A DNA stretch of 64,000 nt from Vibrio azureus (GTDB taxonomy: Bacteria > Pseudomonadota > Gammaproteobacteria > Enterobacterales > Vibrionaceae): positions 2,418,001-2,482,000 of the forward strand of contig NZ_CP018616.1 of the NCBI RefSeq assembly GCF_002849855.1, in the 5' to 3' direction. Below, one piece after another: positions 1 through 9,454 of the stretch (position 1 is its first letter; every line of letters starts with the position of its first letter). The translations under genes and the position numbers were made by a program. The notes under the pieces were generated by a model. The model was not told the origin of the DNA, did not search any database, and saw only the letters and a list, made by a program, of their open reading frames with translations.

Positions 1-66
1 CCAATGTCTTTACCAGAAAAGCTAGCGAACTCTTATTGGCTTCGACGAAAACAACTAAGGATCTAA
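1..66 (+). CDS. Possible 3' end of an unidentified upstream gene
   Basis: Reading frame 1 is open from the first base to a TAA at 64-66, giving 21 residues ending KQLRI. It could be the carboxy end of a gene that begins left of the window, but 21 open codons is weak evidence and I do not recognise the sequence. In E. coli the neighbour of ubiU is ubiT, in the opposite orientation; I see no divergent start codon opening a long frame here. Treat as uncertain. Confidence 0.22.
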   Translation, partial: PMSLPEKLANSYWLRRKQLRI

Positions 67-151
67 AGTAAACATAATTTAGGTCAAGTTGAGCAAAGCC
101 TATTCTCCATAAAATATTCGCTCCTTTTTATTTGTTTAATATCGTGATTAT

Positions 152-1165
152 ATGGAACTTCTGTGTCCTGCAGGTAACTTGCCTGCGCTTAAAACCGCCA
201 TTGATTGCGGCGCTGATGCCGTTTACATTGGCTTTAAAGATGACACCAATGCCCGTCATTTTGCAGGCCTTAACTTCAACGCAAAAAAATTAGAGAAAGC
301 GGTACAGTATGTCCATGAGAGAAACAAAAAAATCCACGTTGCATTAAATACTTTTGCGCATCCCAATGGATTTAATCGCTGGACAAATGCCGTTGACCAT
401 GCTGCTGCATTAGGGATTGATGCCCTAATTATCGCAGACATTGCTGTCTTAGAGTATGCATCAAAAACCTACCCACATCTCGAATTACACCTATCCGTTC
501 AAGCCTCCGCAACCAATCTTGCGGCGATAAACTTCTATAAAGAAAACTTTAATATTAAGCGCGTTGTTCTCCCGAGAGTACTGTCTATCCATCAAGTTAA
601 GCAACTTTCTCGACACATTCCGAGTGATGTCGAGTTAGAGGTGTTTGGGTTTGGGAGTTTATGTATCATGTCAGAAGGACGCTGTTACCTCTCGTCCTAT
701 CTGACTGGCGAGTCCCCAAATACCGCAGGTGCATGCTCTCCGGCTCAGTATGTTCGCTGGCAAGAAACCTCACAAGGCTTAGAATCACGACTCAATAATA
801 TTCTGATTGATCGCTATCAAGAAAGTGAATCATCCGGCTATCCGACTCTATGCAAAGGTCGTTTCGACATTGATCTTACTGGAGAAAGAAAACGCTACCA
901 TGTGTTAGAAGAGCCTACCAGCTTAAATACCTTATCGATATTACCTGAGTTATTTGCCGCCAATGTCGCCTCAGTAAAAATTGAAGGACGCCAACGAAGT
1001 CCAGCTTATGTTGAACAAGTGACACGAGCTTGGCGTGCTGCCATTGATAGCTATCAGTCAAATCCCGAAGCGTATCAAGTGAACAATGACTGGAATACTG
1101 CATTAGCGAATGTCTCTGAAGGCAGACAAACCACTTTAGGTGCTTACCATCGTCAATGGCAATAA
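152..1165 (+). CDS. ubiU: UbiU, O2-independent ubiquinone hydroxylation protein (U32 family)
   Basis: UbiU pairs with UbiV in an Fe-S heterodimer needed for the hydroxylation steps of ubiquinone synthesis without oxygen, and works with the lipid-binding protein UbiT. The 337-residue product begins [10 protein letters not shown], the usual start of the family. Four cysteines at 171, 178, 195 and 234 have the spacing of the [4Fe-4S] ligands known in E. coli UbiU (169, 176, 193, 232), so the cluster site looks intact. The U32 signature lies around residues 165-200. It is followed 14 bp later by ubiV on the same strand, so the two are probably co-transcribed. The older label 'collagenase-like protease' should not be used. 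No ubiT is visible inside the window. Confidence 0.93.
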   Translation: MELLCPAGNLPALKTAIDCGADAVYIGFKDDTNARHFAGLNFNAKKLEKAVQYVHERNKKIHVALNTFAHPNGFNRWTNAVDHAAALGIDALIIADIAVLEYASKTYPHLELHLSVQASATNLAAINFYKENFNIKRVVLPRVLSIHQVKQLSRHIPSDVELEVFGFGSLCIMSEGRCYLSSYLTGESPNTAGACSPAQYVRWQETSQGLESRLNNILIDRYQESESSGYPTLCKGRFDIDLTGERKRYHVLEEPTSLNTLSILPELFAANVASVKIEGRQRSPAYVEQVTRAWRAAIDSYQSNPEAYQVNNDWNTALANVSEGRQTTLGAYHRQWQ

Positions 1166-1179
1166 AAGAGAATAATGCA

Positions 1180-2055
1180 ATGAAATACTCCTTAGGTCCA
1201 CTCCTGTACTTCTGGCCTAAACAAGAAGTGGAAAGCTTTTATCAGCAAGCAAAACAGTCCTCAGCCGATATCATCTATTTAGGCGAAACCGTATGTTCAA
1301 AAAGGAGAGAACTCAAACCCAAACAATGGTTCGAGGTTGCCAAATCTCTCGCAGAAGAAGGCAAACAAGTGGTTCTCTCAACCATGGCCTTATTGGAAGC
1401 CCCGAGTGAACTGTCGATAATGAAAACACTGATCGACAATGGCGAATTTATAATAGAAGCCAATGACGTTTCAGCCATTCAATTAGCCCATGAGAAAAAA
1501 GTGCCATTTGTCGTTGGTCCTGCGGTTAACAGCTACAATGCCCAAACTCTCAATCTTTTCCTAAACAAAGGTATGATCCGCTGGTGCATTCCTGTTGAGC
1601 TATCTCGGGAGTGGTTGGTGGATATTTTGACGCAGTGTGATGAGCTTGGTATTCGTCACAAATTCGAAGTGGAAGTATTCAGCCATGGTTACCTTCCACT
1701 CGCCTACTCTGCACGCTGTTTTACTGCTCGTGCAGAAAATAGAGCCAAGGATGCATGCCAAACCTGCTGTATAAAGTACCCAAGCGGTATGGTAGTTAAA
1801 AGCCAAGAAGGCCAGGAAATCTTTAACCTTAATGGTATTCAAACTCAATCAGGCTATTGCTATAACTTAGTAAATGAGCTGCCAGCAATGCAGGGGGTCG
1901 TTGATGTCGTGCGTTTAAGTCCACTCGGCCTAAGTACTTTATCTCAGTTGAATCAGTTCCGAGCTAATCAACAAGGAAGTGCTCCTCAAAGACTTTCAAA
2001 ACTTGAATGTAATGGATATTGGCACCGTCTATCAGGTCTAGATGTCAAAAGTTAG
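1180..2055 (+). CDS. ubiV: UbiV, O2-independent ubiquinone hydroxylation protein (U32 family)
   Basis: UbiV is the partner of UbiU in anaerobic ubiquinone synthesis and also carries a [4Fe-4S] cluster. The frame is open from an ATG at 1156, inside ubiU, but I chose the ATG at 1180 ([10 protein letters not shown]). With that start the cysteines fall at 39, 180, 193 and 197, exactly the ligand positions described for E. coli UbiV, and the gene begins 14 bp after the ubiU stop. The product is 291 residues, normal for the family. An extra cysteine at 196 makes a CC pair. Expression is probably coupled to ubiU. Confidence 0.93.
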   Translation: MKYSLGPLLYFWPKQEVESFYQQAKQSSADIIYLGETVCSKRRELKPKQWFEVAKSLAEEGKQVVLSTMALLEAPSELSIMKTLIDNGEFIIEANDVSAIQLAHEKKVPFVVGPAVNSYNAQTLNLFLNKGMIRWCIPVELSREWLVDILTQCDELGIRHKFEVEVFSHGYLPLAYSARCFTARAENRAKDACQTCCIKYPSGMVVKSQEGQEIFNLNGIQTQSGYCYNLVNELPAMQGVVDVVRLSPLGLSTLSQLNQFRANQQGSAPQRLSKLECNGYWHRLSGLDVKS

Positions 2056-2077
2056 TCGCACTTTGGACAACGAAACA

Positions 2078-2106
2078 TACCCAAGTCACCTCAAAGGTCT
2101 TGGGTA
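2078..2106. repeat. Short Vibrio intergenic palindrome (copy 1)
   Basis: TACCCAAG at 2078-2085 is answered by CTTGGGTA at 2099-2106, with CACCTC between the arms. The same core (CCCAAGT, then ACCTC or ACCTT) recurs at 26973-27033, 27098-27365 and 32275-32310. Here the hairpin lies between the convergent ubiV and MATE genes, where it could also stop transcription, although neither side has a strong T tract. Confidence 0.7.
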
Positions 2107-2177
2107 AGATTTTAGGGTTTATTGAACTTTGTCATCACAATAATAGCATTCAACAAACCCTAGCATTTTCGTCAGCC

Positions 2178-3524
2178 TTAAGAAGGTTGGGCGACAGACT
2201 CAAACGAATCCTGACGGTTAAGCTGGCGGACATCACGCCACATCATAATCATAACCACCACTGTCAAGGCAATATTAGACAGTGGAAAGGCGATCCATAT
2301 GCCAGTAACACCCAGTAGTTTCGGCATAATAAACAAGAAAGGCAACTGAATTAACATATTACCAATCGTGACGAACATGGCTTTGCTCCCCTTATTGACG
2401 GATTGATAATACGCCGCAGCGACCACTAAAAAACCATCCAAGAACAAAGCAAACATATGCAAGCGAATACCCACAACCGTGCTTTCAATTAAAGCTTGAT
2501 CCGTGCTATTAAATACAGACACAAATTCATACGGGAAAATATTCAGCAAAATAACAAACGCGATGCCCCCCAGAACTGAGGTACCCAACGATATTTTCAA
2601 TAACTTGCGAATATTTTCGTTATTTTGGGCACCATAATTATAACTCACCAATGGTTGCATGCCATTAGCAATACCTTCCGCAACCAGATAGTACACAGTA
2701 ACGATATAGCCCAAGATCGCATAAGCACCAATCAATAAGGCACTACCATGCTGAGCAAATAAACTGTTATGCAAAGCAATCATCATCGAGCCGTAAGCAT
2801 ACATAAAAAAGCTCGACGTACCGATGACAAGGATTCTAGGAATTACATTAACCTGAACATCAAGTTGACTCCAAGACAAACGCATATTCGCTCTCGAAGT
2901 AAAGAAGTAGCCAACACCCAATACGGTTACTACCATCTGTGCTATCGCTGTTGCAATCGCAGCTCCAGTAAGCTCCCAACCCAGCCAAGCAATGAATGCA
3001 TAATCCAATACAATATTGATGACTGCACCTATCACCATCAAGATAGTAGCTAAGTTAGGGCTATCATCATTACGCAGCAGAAAAGGAATCGCAATTGAAC
3101 CCAACGAAAATACACATGCTACACCTAAAACCTTTAGGTACTGCAAGCCAAGTTCATACACTCGTCCCTCGGCGCCTTGCCAACGGATGAAATCATCGGC
3201 AAAAAAGTGCAATATTACCGCCACTACTGGCATAATAGCGATCAATATCATCAAGCCCGTCGTGAGAATGCGTTTCGCACCTTCACTGTCCTTTTCTCCC
3301 TGCTTTATTGAGGCTAGAGCCCCCGTACCGACACCGATCATCATACCAATACCAAGAATAGAGCCGATAATTGGCCAAGCTACGTTAATTCCTGCTAATC
3401 CATCAGCTCCCACATAACGACCAATAAAAATACCATCAACAACTTGATATAATCCATTAACCAACATCGCCGCAACGGTCGGAATCGTATACTTCCAAAA
3501 CTGTTTATAGATAGCGTTTTTCAT
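2178..3524 (-). CDS. MATE family multidrug/toxic compound exporter
   Basis: This is a 448-residue inner-membrane exporter with the length and roughly twelve hydrophobic segments of the MATE family, which use Na+ or H+ gradients to expel cationic drugs and dyes. The amino end contains NGLYQVVDGIFIGRYVG around residues 20-36, a pattern typical of MepA/NorM-like members. The ATG at 3524 is preferred over the GTG at 3536 because a GGTGG ribosome site lies just before it. The gene is transcribed in the same direction as the marR gene behind it, with a perfect palindrome (3540-3558) between them. That palindrome matches one in front of marR, so repression by the MarR protein is likely. The substrate cannot be told from sequence. 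Confidence 0.9.
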   Translation of the reverse strand: MKNAIYKQFWKYTIPTVAAMLVNGLYQVVDGIFIGRYVGADGLAGINVAWPIIGSILGIGMMIGVGTGALASIKQGEKDSEGAKRILTTGLMILIAIMPVVAVILHFFADDFIRWQGAEGRVYELGLQYLKVLGVACVFSLGSIAIPFLLRNDDSPNLATILMVIGAVINIVLDYAFIAWLGWELTGAAIATAIAQMVVTVLGVGYFFTSRANMRLSWSQLDVQVNVIPRILVIGTSSFFMYAYGSMMIALHNSLFAQHGSALLIGAYAILGYIVTVYYLVAEGIANGMQPLVSYNYGAQNNENIRKLLKISLGTSVLGGIAFVILLNIFPYEFVSVFNSTDQALIESTVVGIRLHMFALFLDGFLVVAAAYYQSVNKGSKAMFVTIGNMLIQLPFLFIMPKLLGVTGIWIAFPLSNIALTVVVMIMMWRDVRQLNRQDSFESVAQPS

Positions 3525-3539
3525 CACTTCCACCACACA

Positions 3540-3558
3540 TAGTTAGCCAAGCTAACTA
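3540..3558. promoter_or_regulatory. Probable MarR operator in front of the MATE gene
   Basis: Perfect palindrome with 8-bp arms, TAGTTAGC-CAA-GCTAACTA, 15 bp upstream of the chosen MATE start and just after the marR stop. The same arms recur at 4008-4026 in front of marR. Two matching palindromes at both promoters of a regulator-transporter pair are the classic arrangement for MarR autoregulation and target repression. Binding itself is inferred. Confidence 0.75.
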
Positions 3559-3581
3559 ATTAGACAAAAATAAATTATAAT

Positions 3582-3995
3582 TTAGCCACTCAATGCCTTA
3601 TCTAACAGACTTTGTAATTGATTGACTTCTTGTTGATCGAGCTTAGACATCAACTGAGTTGAGATATCTTTATAAACAACCTTTTCTAAGGACATCTCTT
3701 GCAGCACTTTTTCTGTCAGTAGTACGCGTTTTGCACGTGCATCTTCATGACAATTGACTCTTTTAACTAGACCTTTTTTTACTAATCGAGCCACCATATT
3801 AGAGACCGAAGGCTTAGTCACTTGAAGAGATTCTGCTAGATCAGTAATTCGAATCCCTTCAGGATAAAGTTGAATCACTCGCAGATAATCGAACTCGTTA
3901 AAACTTAGATGAGCGAGTGGATCTTCTTTTGCGTAAACCCTCCACGCTTTTGCACAAAAGCGCTCTAAGTCGATTAAGCTTTCTTCTAATGCCAT
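3582..3995 (-). CDS. MarR family transcriptional regulator
   Basis: A winged-helix repressor of about 137 residues. The helix-turn-helix lies around RITDLAESLQVTKPSVSNMV and is followed by the wing with DARAKRVLLT, the MarR-type DNA-contact hairpin. I prefer the ATG at 3995, which has GGGTGAT a few bases upstream; the alternative at 4007 abuts the operator and has no ribosome site. The gene lies directly upstream of the MATE exporter on the same strand. Palindromes at 3540-3558 and 4008-4026 suggest that it represses both itself and the exporter. The inducing ligand is unknown, and I would not equate it with E. coli MarR on sequence alone. Confidence 0.9.
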   Translation of the reverse strand: MALEESLIDLERFCAKAWRVYAKEDPLAHLSFNEFDYLRVIQLYPEGIRITDLAESLQVTKPSVSNMVARLVKKGLVKRVNCHEDARAKRVLLTEKVLQEMSLEKVVYKDISTQLMSKLDQQEVNQLQSLLDKALSG

Positions 3996-4007
3996 TACAT
4001 CACCCAT

Positions 4008-4026
4008 TGGTTAGCTAGGCTAACTA
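4008..4026. promoter_or_regulatory. Probable MarR operator in front of marR
   Basis: TGGTTAGC-TAG-GCTAACTA is the same 8-bp arm as at 3540-3558 with one mismatch and the same 3-bp centre length. It sits immediately upstream of the marR start, where bound repressor would block transcription. This is sequence evidence only. Confidence 0.75.
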
Positions 4027-4055
4027 TTTTAACCTCGAACTTCGAAGCCCTCAAG

Positions 4056-4087
4056 AAAAATAAACCGCCTTATGACGGTTTATTTTT
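4056..4087 (-). terminator. Terminator overlapping the nlpI stop codon
   Basis: AAAATAAACCG and CGGTTTATTTT form an inverted repeat with an 8-base loop. Read on the minus strand the stem ends in a T-rich run. The nlpI stop codon lies within the hairpin. The A/T-rich flanks make it roughly symmetrical. Confidence 0.75.
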
Positions 4088-4972
4088 CTCTAGTGCATCT
4101 TTTTGTAATCGCTCAAAGATTTGTGCAAGTTCTAAGAATGAATAACGGTGCTCAATGTACTCGTATACATTAAACGAAATCGCCAGCTTGTATAAAGAGA
4201 CTGCTTCGGCGGTCTTTCCCTCTAGCTGAGAACGTTTACCTAAATAAAAATAGGCCTCTGTCAAATGCTCAGCCAGACGGTAGTTTTCATTAGAGCCTGC
4301 CATTATTGCTTGAAATGCAGCTTGGTCACTGACATCTCGAAGCATAATCGCCACTAGAGCCCAACCCCACTCTTCACTTCGATCACGTTGATAACGTTGT
4401 TGAAGACTCGCTTTGGCTTGCTCAGGATTTTTTTCGGCTTCAATAATATACAGCCATAGAGCCCGGAAAGGGTCACTTGGCATGGCCTGATAATGCGCCG
4501 TCATTTCTTCAAGTGCGAGATCGGTCCGACCTCCATAATAAAGTGCAATCGCACGGTTTCTCTCAGCATAGGAGTTATCAGGAGCAAGCTCTAATGTCGA
4601 GTCAAAGGCTTCATAAGCCGCATCAAACTCCCCTACTTGAGTGAAATAAACGCCTAAAAGATTAAAAATATCTGGCTGAGCAGGATTCAATTGTAATGAC
4701 TGATTGAAATCCAATCGAGCAAGGTCACGCAAGCCAACACTGTCATAATAACTTCCGCGCTCGTAATGCATCTTGGCTCGAACTGCTGGCTGCAAATCAG
4801 GACGTTGTAAAAGCTGCGAAAGTCGAGCAATCTGCACTTCCTGTTGTACATTCGGCTGAAGAGCTACCGCCATTGGTGGATACAGAAAGTTTGATGAAGA
4901 GGACTGATTTACATTAGCACAACCAGCCAGAACCAACGCCATACCAATACTTGCGGTTTGCAACCATTTCAC
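4070..4972 (-). CDS. nlpI: NlpI, outer-membrane TPR lipoprotein
   Basis: NlpI is an outer-membrane lipoprotein that, in E. coli, scaffolds peptidoglycan hydrolases and helps the protease Prc degrade MepS. The frame opens at 4996, but the true start is very probably the GTG at 4972: AAGGAG lies 8 bases before it, and that ribosome site would fall inside the longer version. From the GTG the protein has a short signal peptide and the lipobox LAGC, with the lipidated cysteine at about residue 18. Tetratricopeptide repeats follow (for example around LNLLGVYFTQVGEFDAAYEA in the 120s). Length is about 300 residues, as expected. It follows pnp on the same strand, as in E. coli, with a strong terminator between them. 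Confidence 0.93.
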   Translation of the reverse strand: MKWLQTASIGMALVLAGCANVNQSSSSNFLYPPMAVALQPNVQQEVQIARLSQLLQRPDLQPAVRAKMHYERGSYYDSVGLRDLARLDFNQSLQLNPAQPDIFNLLGVYFTQVGEFDAAYEAFDSTLELAPDNSYAERNRAIALYYGGRTDLALEEMTAHYQAMPSDPFRALWLYIIEAEKNPEQAKASLQQRYQRDRSEEWGWALVAIMLRDVSDQAAFQAIMAGSNENYRLAEHLTEAYFYLGKRSQLEGKTAEAVSLYKLAISFNVYEYIEHRYSFLELAQIFERLQKDALEKNKPS

Positions 4973-5071
4973 AATGAGAACTCCTTTATAGACCACCTAT
5001 GGTCTGAGTATGTGTTATATCTACCTGAGAAAATATCAGTTATTAGGATAAAAATCTCCTAAAATCAACCC

Positions 5072-5101
5072 AAAAAAAAGGGAGCGAAAAACGCTCCCCT
5101 T
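5072..5101 (-). terminator. Rho-independent terminator of pnp
   Basis: On the minus strand GGGAGCG, a short T loop and CGCTCCC are followed by eight T. It lies 45 bp past the pnp stop and before nlpI, so it ends or attenuates the rpsO-pnp transcript. Confidence 0.9.
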
Positions 5102-5145
5102 TATATCATGTAATAAGCTAATCAGTGAATGAAACCTGTAAAGTT

Positions 5146-7254
5146 CTACTCACTTGCTGCTTCAGGTTTTTCTACTGCTTCTTTCATGCTCAAACGAACA
5201 CGACCTTGACGATCAATTTCAAGTACTTTTACTTGTACTTCTTGACCTTCAGTTAAGTAGTCAGACACTTTCTCAACACGTGTTTCAGCAATTTGAGAGA
5301 TGTGTACCAGACCATCTTTACCAGGAAGGATAGTGACAAACGCACCAAAGTCCGCTAGACGCGCAACTTTACCTGTGTAGATACGGCCTACTTCAACTTC
5401 AGCAGTGATTTCTTCGATACGGCGGATCGCTTCTTTCGCTGCAGCGCCTTCCGTTGCTGCAATTTTGATTGTACCGTCATCTTCGATTTCAATTGTTGTA
5501 CCCGTTTCTTCGGTTAGAGCACGGATAACAGCGCCACCTTTACCAATGACGTCTTTGATCTTCTCTGCACTGATCTTCATCATATGAATACGTGGTGCAA
5601 ATTCAGAGATATCTTCACGAGCGCCAGAGATCGCTTCATCCATTACAGATAGGATGTGCTTACGTGCACCTTGAGCTTGGTTAAGCGCAATTTGCATGAT
5701 CTCTTTAGTGATACCTTCGATCTTGATGTCCATTTGAAGTGCAGTGATACCAGTGTTAGTACCTGCTACTTTAAAGTCCATGTCACCTAGGTGGTCTTCA
5801 TCACCAAGGATGTCAGAAAGAACAACGAAGTCGTCGCCTTCTTTAACAAGACCCATTGCGATACCCGCAACAGAAGACTTAATTGGCACACCTGCGTCCA
5901 TAAGAGCAAGAGAAGTACCACATACAGAAGCCATTGAAGAAGAACCGTTAGATTCTGTGATTTCCGATACAACACGTACTGTGTATGGGAACTCATCAAC
6001 AGAAGGCATTACTGCTGCGATACCGCGTTTAGCCAGTTTACCGTGACCGATTTCACGACGCTTAGGAGAACCTACAAAACCAGTTTCACCAACACAGTAT
6101 GGAGGGAAGTTGTAGTGTAGTAGGAAGTGATCTTTACGCTCACCTGTTAGCTCGTCGATGATTTGAGCGTCACGCTGCGTACCTAGAGTCGCCGTTACTA
6201 GCGCCTGAGTTTCACCACGAGTAAAGAGTGAAGAACCGTGAGTACGAGGAAGAACACCAGTACGTACGTCAAGCGCACGAACCATGTCTTTTTCACGACC
6301 ATCGATACGTGGGTTACCAGCGATGATGCTGCGACGTACAACTGTCTTCTCTAGATCGTGGAAGATAGTGTGGATTTCTTTTGTGTTTGCTTCTGGATCT
6401 TCAGCAAGCAGCACTTCGTTAACTTCACCAGCGATTTCGTGGATACGGTCGTAACGAGCCATCTTCTCAGTGATTTGGTAAGCTTCAACCAGTTTCGTTT
6501 CAGCAAGTTCAGCGATCTTAGTAACCAGCGCAGTGTTCTCTGCTGGTGCAACCCAATCCCAAGCAGGAGTAGCAACTTCAGCTTTGAATTCGTTGATTGC
6601 TTTAATCACTACTTGTTGTTGATCGTGACCGAATACAACCGCAGATAGCATTTCTTCTTCAGTTAGGTTGTCAGCTTCTGATTCAACCATTAGTACTGCC
6701 GATTCAGTACCCGCAACAACTAGGTCTAGCTTAGATGCTTCTAGCTCAGTGTTACTTGGGTTAAGTACTAGTTGACCGTCGATGTGACCAACACGCGCAG
6801 CACCGATAGGACCGTTGAACGGAATACCAGAGATAGCTAGTGCAGCAGACGTACCAATCATTGTTGGGATGTCTGGTTGAACGTCTGGGTTCACAGATAC
6901 TACTGTTGCAATAACTTGTACTTCGTTTTTAAATGCATCTGGGAATAGAGGACGGATTGGACGGTCAATTAGACGAGCCGTTAGCGTTTCGCCTTCAGAA
7001 GGACGACCTTCACGCTTGAAGAAACCACCAGGGATTTTACCTGCTGCGTAAGTACGCTCTTGGTAGTTAACGGTTAGAGGGAAGAAGTCTTGACCTTCTA
7101 CCGCTTCTTTCTTACCTACTACAGATACGAATACTGCTGTATCGTCCATAGTAACCATAACTGCAGCCGTAGCTTGACGTGCAATAACGCCAGTTTCTAG
7201 AGTAACGGTGTGGTTACCGTACTGGAACGTTTTAACAACTGGTTTTTCGAACAT
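5146..7254 (-). CDS. pnp: Polynucleotide phosphorylase (PNPase)
   Basis: PNPase is a trimeric 3'-5' exoribonuclease that uses phosphate to degrade RNA and is a core part of the RNA degradosome. The 702-residue protein has two RNase PH-like halves, then a KH domain ([16 protein letters not shown], near residue 565) and a carboxy-terminal S1 domain (about 620-690, with [19 protein letters not shown]). It ends soon after S1, a normal length for Vibrio. The gene follows rpsO, the conserved order. A long inverted repeat in the leader (7321-7433) resembles the stem through which E. coli pnp is autoregulated by RNase III and PNPase. Confidence 0.98.
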   Translation of the reverse strand: MFEKPVVKTFQYGNHTVTLETGVIARQATAAVMVTMDDTAVFVSVVGKKEAVEGQDFFPLTVNYQERTYAAGKIPGGFFKREGRPSEGETLTARLIDRPIRPLFPDAFKNEVQVIATVVSVNPDVQPDIPTMIGTSAALAISGIPFNGPIGAARVGHIDGQLVLNPSNTELEASKLDLVVAGTESAVLMVESEADNLTEEEMLSAVVFGHDQQQVVIKAINEFKAEVATPAWDWVAPAENTALVTKIAELAETKLVEAYQITEKMARYDRIHEIAGEVNEVLLAEDPEANTKEIHTIFHDLEKTVVRRSIIAGNPRIDGREKDMVRALDVRTGVLPRTHGSSLFTRGETQALVTATLGTQRDAQIIDELTGERKDHFLLHYNFPPYCVGETGFVGSPKRREIGHGKLAKRGIAAVMPSVDEFPYTVRVVSEITESNGSSSMASVCGTSLALMDAGVPIKSSVAGIAMGLVKEGDDFVVLSDILGDEDHLGDMDFKVAGTNTGITALQMDIKIEGITKEIMQIALNQAQGARKHILSVMDEAISGAREDISEFAPRIHMMKISAEKIKDVIGKGGAVIRALTEETGTTIEIEDDGTIKIAATEGAAAKEAIRRIEEITAEVEVGRIYTGKVARLADFGAFVTILPGKDGLVHISQIAETRVEKVSDYLTEGQEVQVKVLEIDRQGRVRLSMKEAVEKPEAASE

Positions 7255-7320
7255 TGTTATTCCTTGTTTGTAAATATTTTCTGTATTTCAAAAATATTTA
7301 AGGTCTGTGAATTGAACCCC

Positions 7321-7433
7321 AAGGCATTACGAATCGCGACTAGTAAAAATAAACTAAGTAAGCGGCTATGCCCACTGAAGCAATTCATTTTTAATAGTCG
7401 CGACCTTTTGGTCGACGTGGTTGACTGTAATGC
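7321..7433 (-). promoter_or_regulatory. Structured pnp leader with a long stem
   Basis: The 318-bp rpsO-pnp gap holds this structure plus the rpsO terminator (7519-7549). TCGCGACTA with AAAAAT (7334-7350) pairs with ATTTTTAATAGTCGCGA (7387-7403), and an outer arm GCATTAC (7324-7330) pairs with GTAATGC (7427-7433). A small GACC-TTTT-GGTC hairpin lies at 7402-7413. In E. coli, RNase III cuts a comparable leader stem and PNPase then represses its own message. The stem is visible here; its function is inferred. Confidence 0.7.
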
Positions 7434-7518
7434 AATGAGTTTAATGTAAACCTCTAATACGAGATTTAATCGCGTGTAGTATAACGGTATAAGCGCTATT
7501 TGGCTAAATTTAGTCAAT

Positions 7519-7549
7519 AAAAAAAGGGGCATAATGCCCCTTTTTTTTT
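7519..7549 (-). terminator. Terminator or attenuator after rpsO
   Basis: AAAAAAGGGGC-ATAAT-GCCCCTTTTTTTTT is a near-perfect symmetrical stem with a T run on either strand. It lies 24 bp past the rpsO stop. pnp follows, so either read-through occurs or pnp has its own promoter. Confidence 0.92.
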
Positions 7550-7572
7550 ACAAACTGCTATGCAGTCGCTGA

Positions 7573-7842
7573 TTAGCGACGTAGGCCTAGACGCTTGATT
7601 AGGTCTTGGTAGCGAGCTAGATTTTTACCTTTTAGGTAATCTAGAAGCTTACGACGACGAGAAACCATACGTAGAAGACCACGACGGCTGTGGTGATCGC
7701 CTTTGTGTGCTTTGAAGTGACCTTGTAGGTGGTTGATAGAAGCTGTAAGTAGAGCTACTTGAACTTCTGGTGAACCTGTATCGCCTTCAACTTGCGCGTA
7801 TTCTGCAACGATTGCTGCTTTAGTTTCTGCATTCAGAGACAT
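7573..7842 (-). CDS. rpsO: 30S ribosomal protein S15
   Basis: The 89-residue product is the normal length of bacterial S15, which binds the central domain of 16S rRNA early in 30S assembly. It carries the conserved stretches [11 protein letters not shown] and [12 protein letters not shown] and ends in GLRR. The gene lies between truB and pnp as in other gammaproteobacteria. It is separated from truB by a terminator at 7944-7976 and probably has its own promoter in the 150-bp gap. In E. coli S15 represses its own translation through a leader pseudoknot; I cannot confirm an equivalent here. Confidence 0.98.
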   Translation of the reverse strand: MSLNAETKAAIVAEYAQVEGDTGSPEVQVALLTASINHLQGHFKAHKGDHHSRRGLLRMVSRRRKLLDYLKGKNLARYQDLIKRLGLRR

Positions 7843-7943
7843 AATTCTCTCCTAATAAGAGTAAAGTTTAAATTTGTAGCAGCCAATCTCTGATTCAGCC
7901 GCTACGCGAAGCGCGAATTATAAGGAAGTTTCTCTATTCACGC

Positions 7944-7976
7944 AATATAAAAATACCAGCATTCAGGCTGGTATTT
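7944..7976 (-). terminator. Terminator after truB
   Basis: On the minus strand AAATACCAGC and GCTGGTATTT form a stem with a 6-base loop, and the run TTTTTATATTG follows. It ends the rimP-nusA-infB-rbfA-truB transcript. Confidence 0.85.
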
Positions 7977-7993
7977 GGTTGAACGTTGTGAAG

Positions 7994-8938
7994 CTATTCT
8001 TCGTCGCGAAAAACCACCAAACGCTTGGGCGCAACTTTGCCGTCATCGTTCACTTCAGCGACACCAATAAACTGCTTGTCTTCACCAGAAGTCATACGAA
8101 TTGGCGTACCTTCAGGTGCACCCAAAACCTGTACTGGCATACCGTGTTGGACTAAATGAGTGAGTTCAGCGTTTAAATTCACCTCAGGTAAATCTTCAAC
8201 CGCAGTGTCCATTGGCAATAAAAGTGGGTCAAGCAATTCTTTCGGTGCGACTTCATCACGGTGTGCTTGTTCTAACAGTTCATTTAACTGCTCTAGTGTC
8301 ACCATTTTTTCATATGGATACTTAGCAACACCAGTACGACGAAGCATGGTCACGTGTGCGCCACAACCAAGCATTTCACCTAGATCATCAACGATAGTAC
8401 GGATATAAGTGCCTTTCGAGCAATGCACTTCCATCTCAACTTCATCACCTTCAAAGCGGTGAAGTACAATTTCGTATACCGTGATCTTACGAGATTCACG
8501 CGGTACGGCAATACCTTTACGGGCGTATTCGTATAGCGGCTTACCTTGGTATTTCAAAGCTGAGAACATTGAAGGTACTTGATCGGATTCTCCACGGAAA
8601 GTATCAATGCACGCTTCTAATTTCTCTAAGTTTACGTCAATAGGACGCGTCTCTACCACCTCACCGTCAGAATCAGACGTATCCGTGCGCTCACCAAGCT
8701 TTGCAATTACACGGTAGCGCTTATCTGAGTCCAACAAGAACTGAGAAAATTTGGTTGCTTCGCCTAAACAGATCGGCAACATACCCGTCGCGAGTGGATC
8801 CAATGCCCCCGTATGACCCGCTTTCTCAGCAAAGTAGATACGCTTTACTTTTTGCAGTGCATCATTGGAGGAAATGCCTGTTGGTTTATCCAACAGAATG
8901 ACACCATTAATTGGACGACCTTTACGACGACGAGCCAT
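7994..8938 (-). CDS. truB: tRNA pseudouridine(55) synthase
   Basis: TruB converts U55 of the tRNA T-loop to pseudouridine and also acts as a tRNA folding chaperone. The 314-residue protein contains [12 protein letters not shown] with the catalytic aspartate at about residue 47, then the TruB catalytic domain and a carboxy-terminal PUA-like region. The start codon overlaps the rbfA stop by one base (TAATG), so translation is probably coupled. It is the last gene before the terminator at 7944-7976. Confidence 0.98.
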   Translation of the reverse strand: MARRRKGRPINGVILLDKPTGISSNDALQKVKRIYFAEKAGHTGALDPLATGMLPICLGEATKFSQFLLDSDKRYRVIAKLGERTDTSDSDGEVVETRPIDVNLEKLEACIDTFRGESDQVPSMFSALKYQGKPLYEYARKGIAVPRESRKITVYEIVLHRFEGDEVEMEVHCSKGTYIRTIVDDLGEMLGCGAHVTMLRRTGVAKYPYEKMVTLEQLNELLEQAHRDEVAPKELLDPLLLPMDTAVEDLPEVNLNAELTHLVQHGMPVQVLGAPEGTPIRMTSGEDKQFIGVAEVNDDGKVAPKRLVVFRDEE

Positions 8939-9345
8939 TACTCTTCCCCTGCCTGATCTTCTTCACGCCCTGAACCTTGCTGTCTACGTTTATCTTCGTT
9001 GACAACTTCAGAGACTAAGTTAGACATACGCATACCTTCAACCAAAGTATTGTCGTAATGGAAACGAACCTCTGGCGTTAGACGTAAGCGAATGCGTTTG
9101 CCTAACATCATGCGAATATGAACTTCGTGCTCACGAAGCGCTGCTAGGCATGATTCTGGCGTTTGCTCACCGACACACAAAAAAGTAACAAATACTTTGG
9201 CATAAGCAAGGTCACGAGACACTTCAACATCTGAAATGGTAACCATACCTAGGCGAGAATCACGAACTTCGCGTTGAAGGATCATCGCCAGTTCTTTTTG
9301 CAGCTGCTGAGAAACACGCTGCGTGCGGCTAAATTCTTTTGACAT
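8938..9345 (-). CDS. rbfA: Ribosome-binding factor A
   Basis: RbfA is a single-KH protein that binds the free 30S subunit, assists late 16S maturation and is needed for growth in the cold. The frame is open from 9411, but the family start [11 protein letters not shown] is at 9345, giving 135 residues, the usual size; the upstream 22 codons cross a GC-rich hairpin and do not look coding. Central motifs include [17 protein letters not shown]. It lies between infB and truB, overlapping truB by one base. The carboxy end is polar ([10 protein letters not shown]) and probably disordered. Confidence 0.97.
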   Translation of the reverse strand: MSKEFSRTQRVSQQLQKELAMILQREVRDSRLGMVTISDVEVSRDLAYAKVFVTFLCVGEQTPESCLAALREHEVHIRMMLGKRIRLRLTPEVRFHYDNTLVEGMRMSNLVSEVVNEDKRRQQGSGREEDQAGEE

Positions 9346-9368
9346 AATTATTCTCTTATATAGAAAGA

Positions 9369-9397
9369 ATGGGGGGATGGTCAAGCCAGCCCCCCAT
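9369..9397 (-). promoter_or_regulatory. GC-rich hairpin just upstream of rbfA
   Basis: ATGGGGGG-C-TGG and CCA-T-CCCCCCAT pair around a five-base loop (minus strand), giving a very stable stem with one internal mismatch. It ends 24 bases before the rbfA start and has no T tract, so it is not an ordinary terminator. It could be an RNA processing site, a partial attenuator, or a temperature-sensitive element for a cold-related gene. These roles are inference. Confidence 0.6.
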
Positions 9398-9454
9398 GGT
9401 GTATTCAACAACCAATCACTATTTGTCTTCTCGACATTTAGTCATTTTCGTCAA

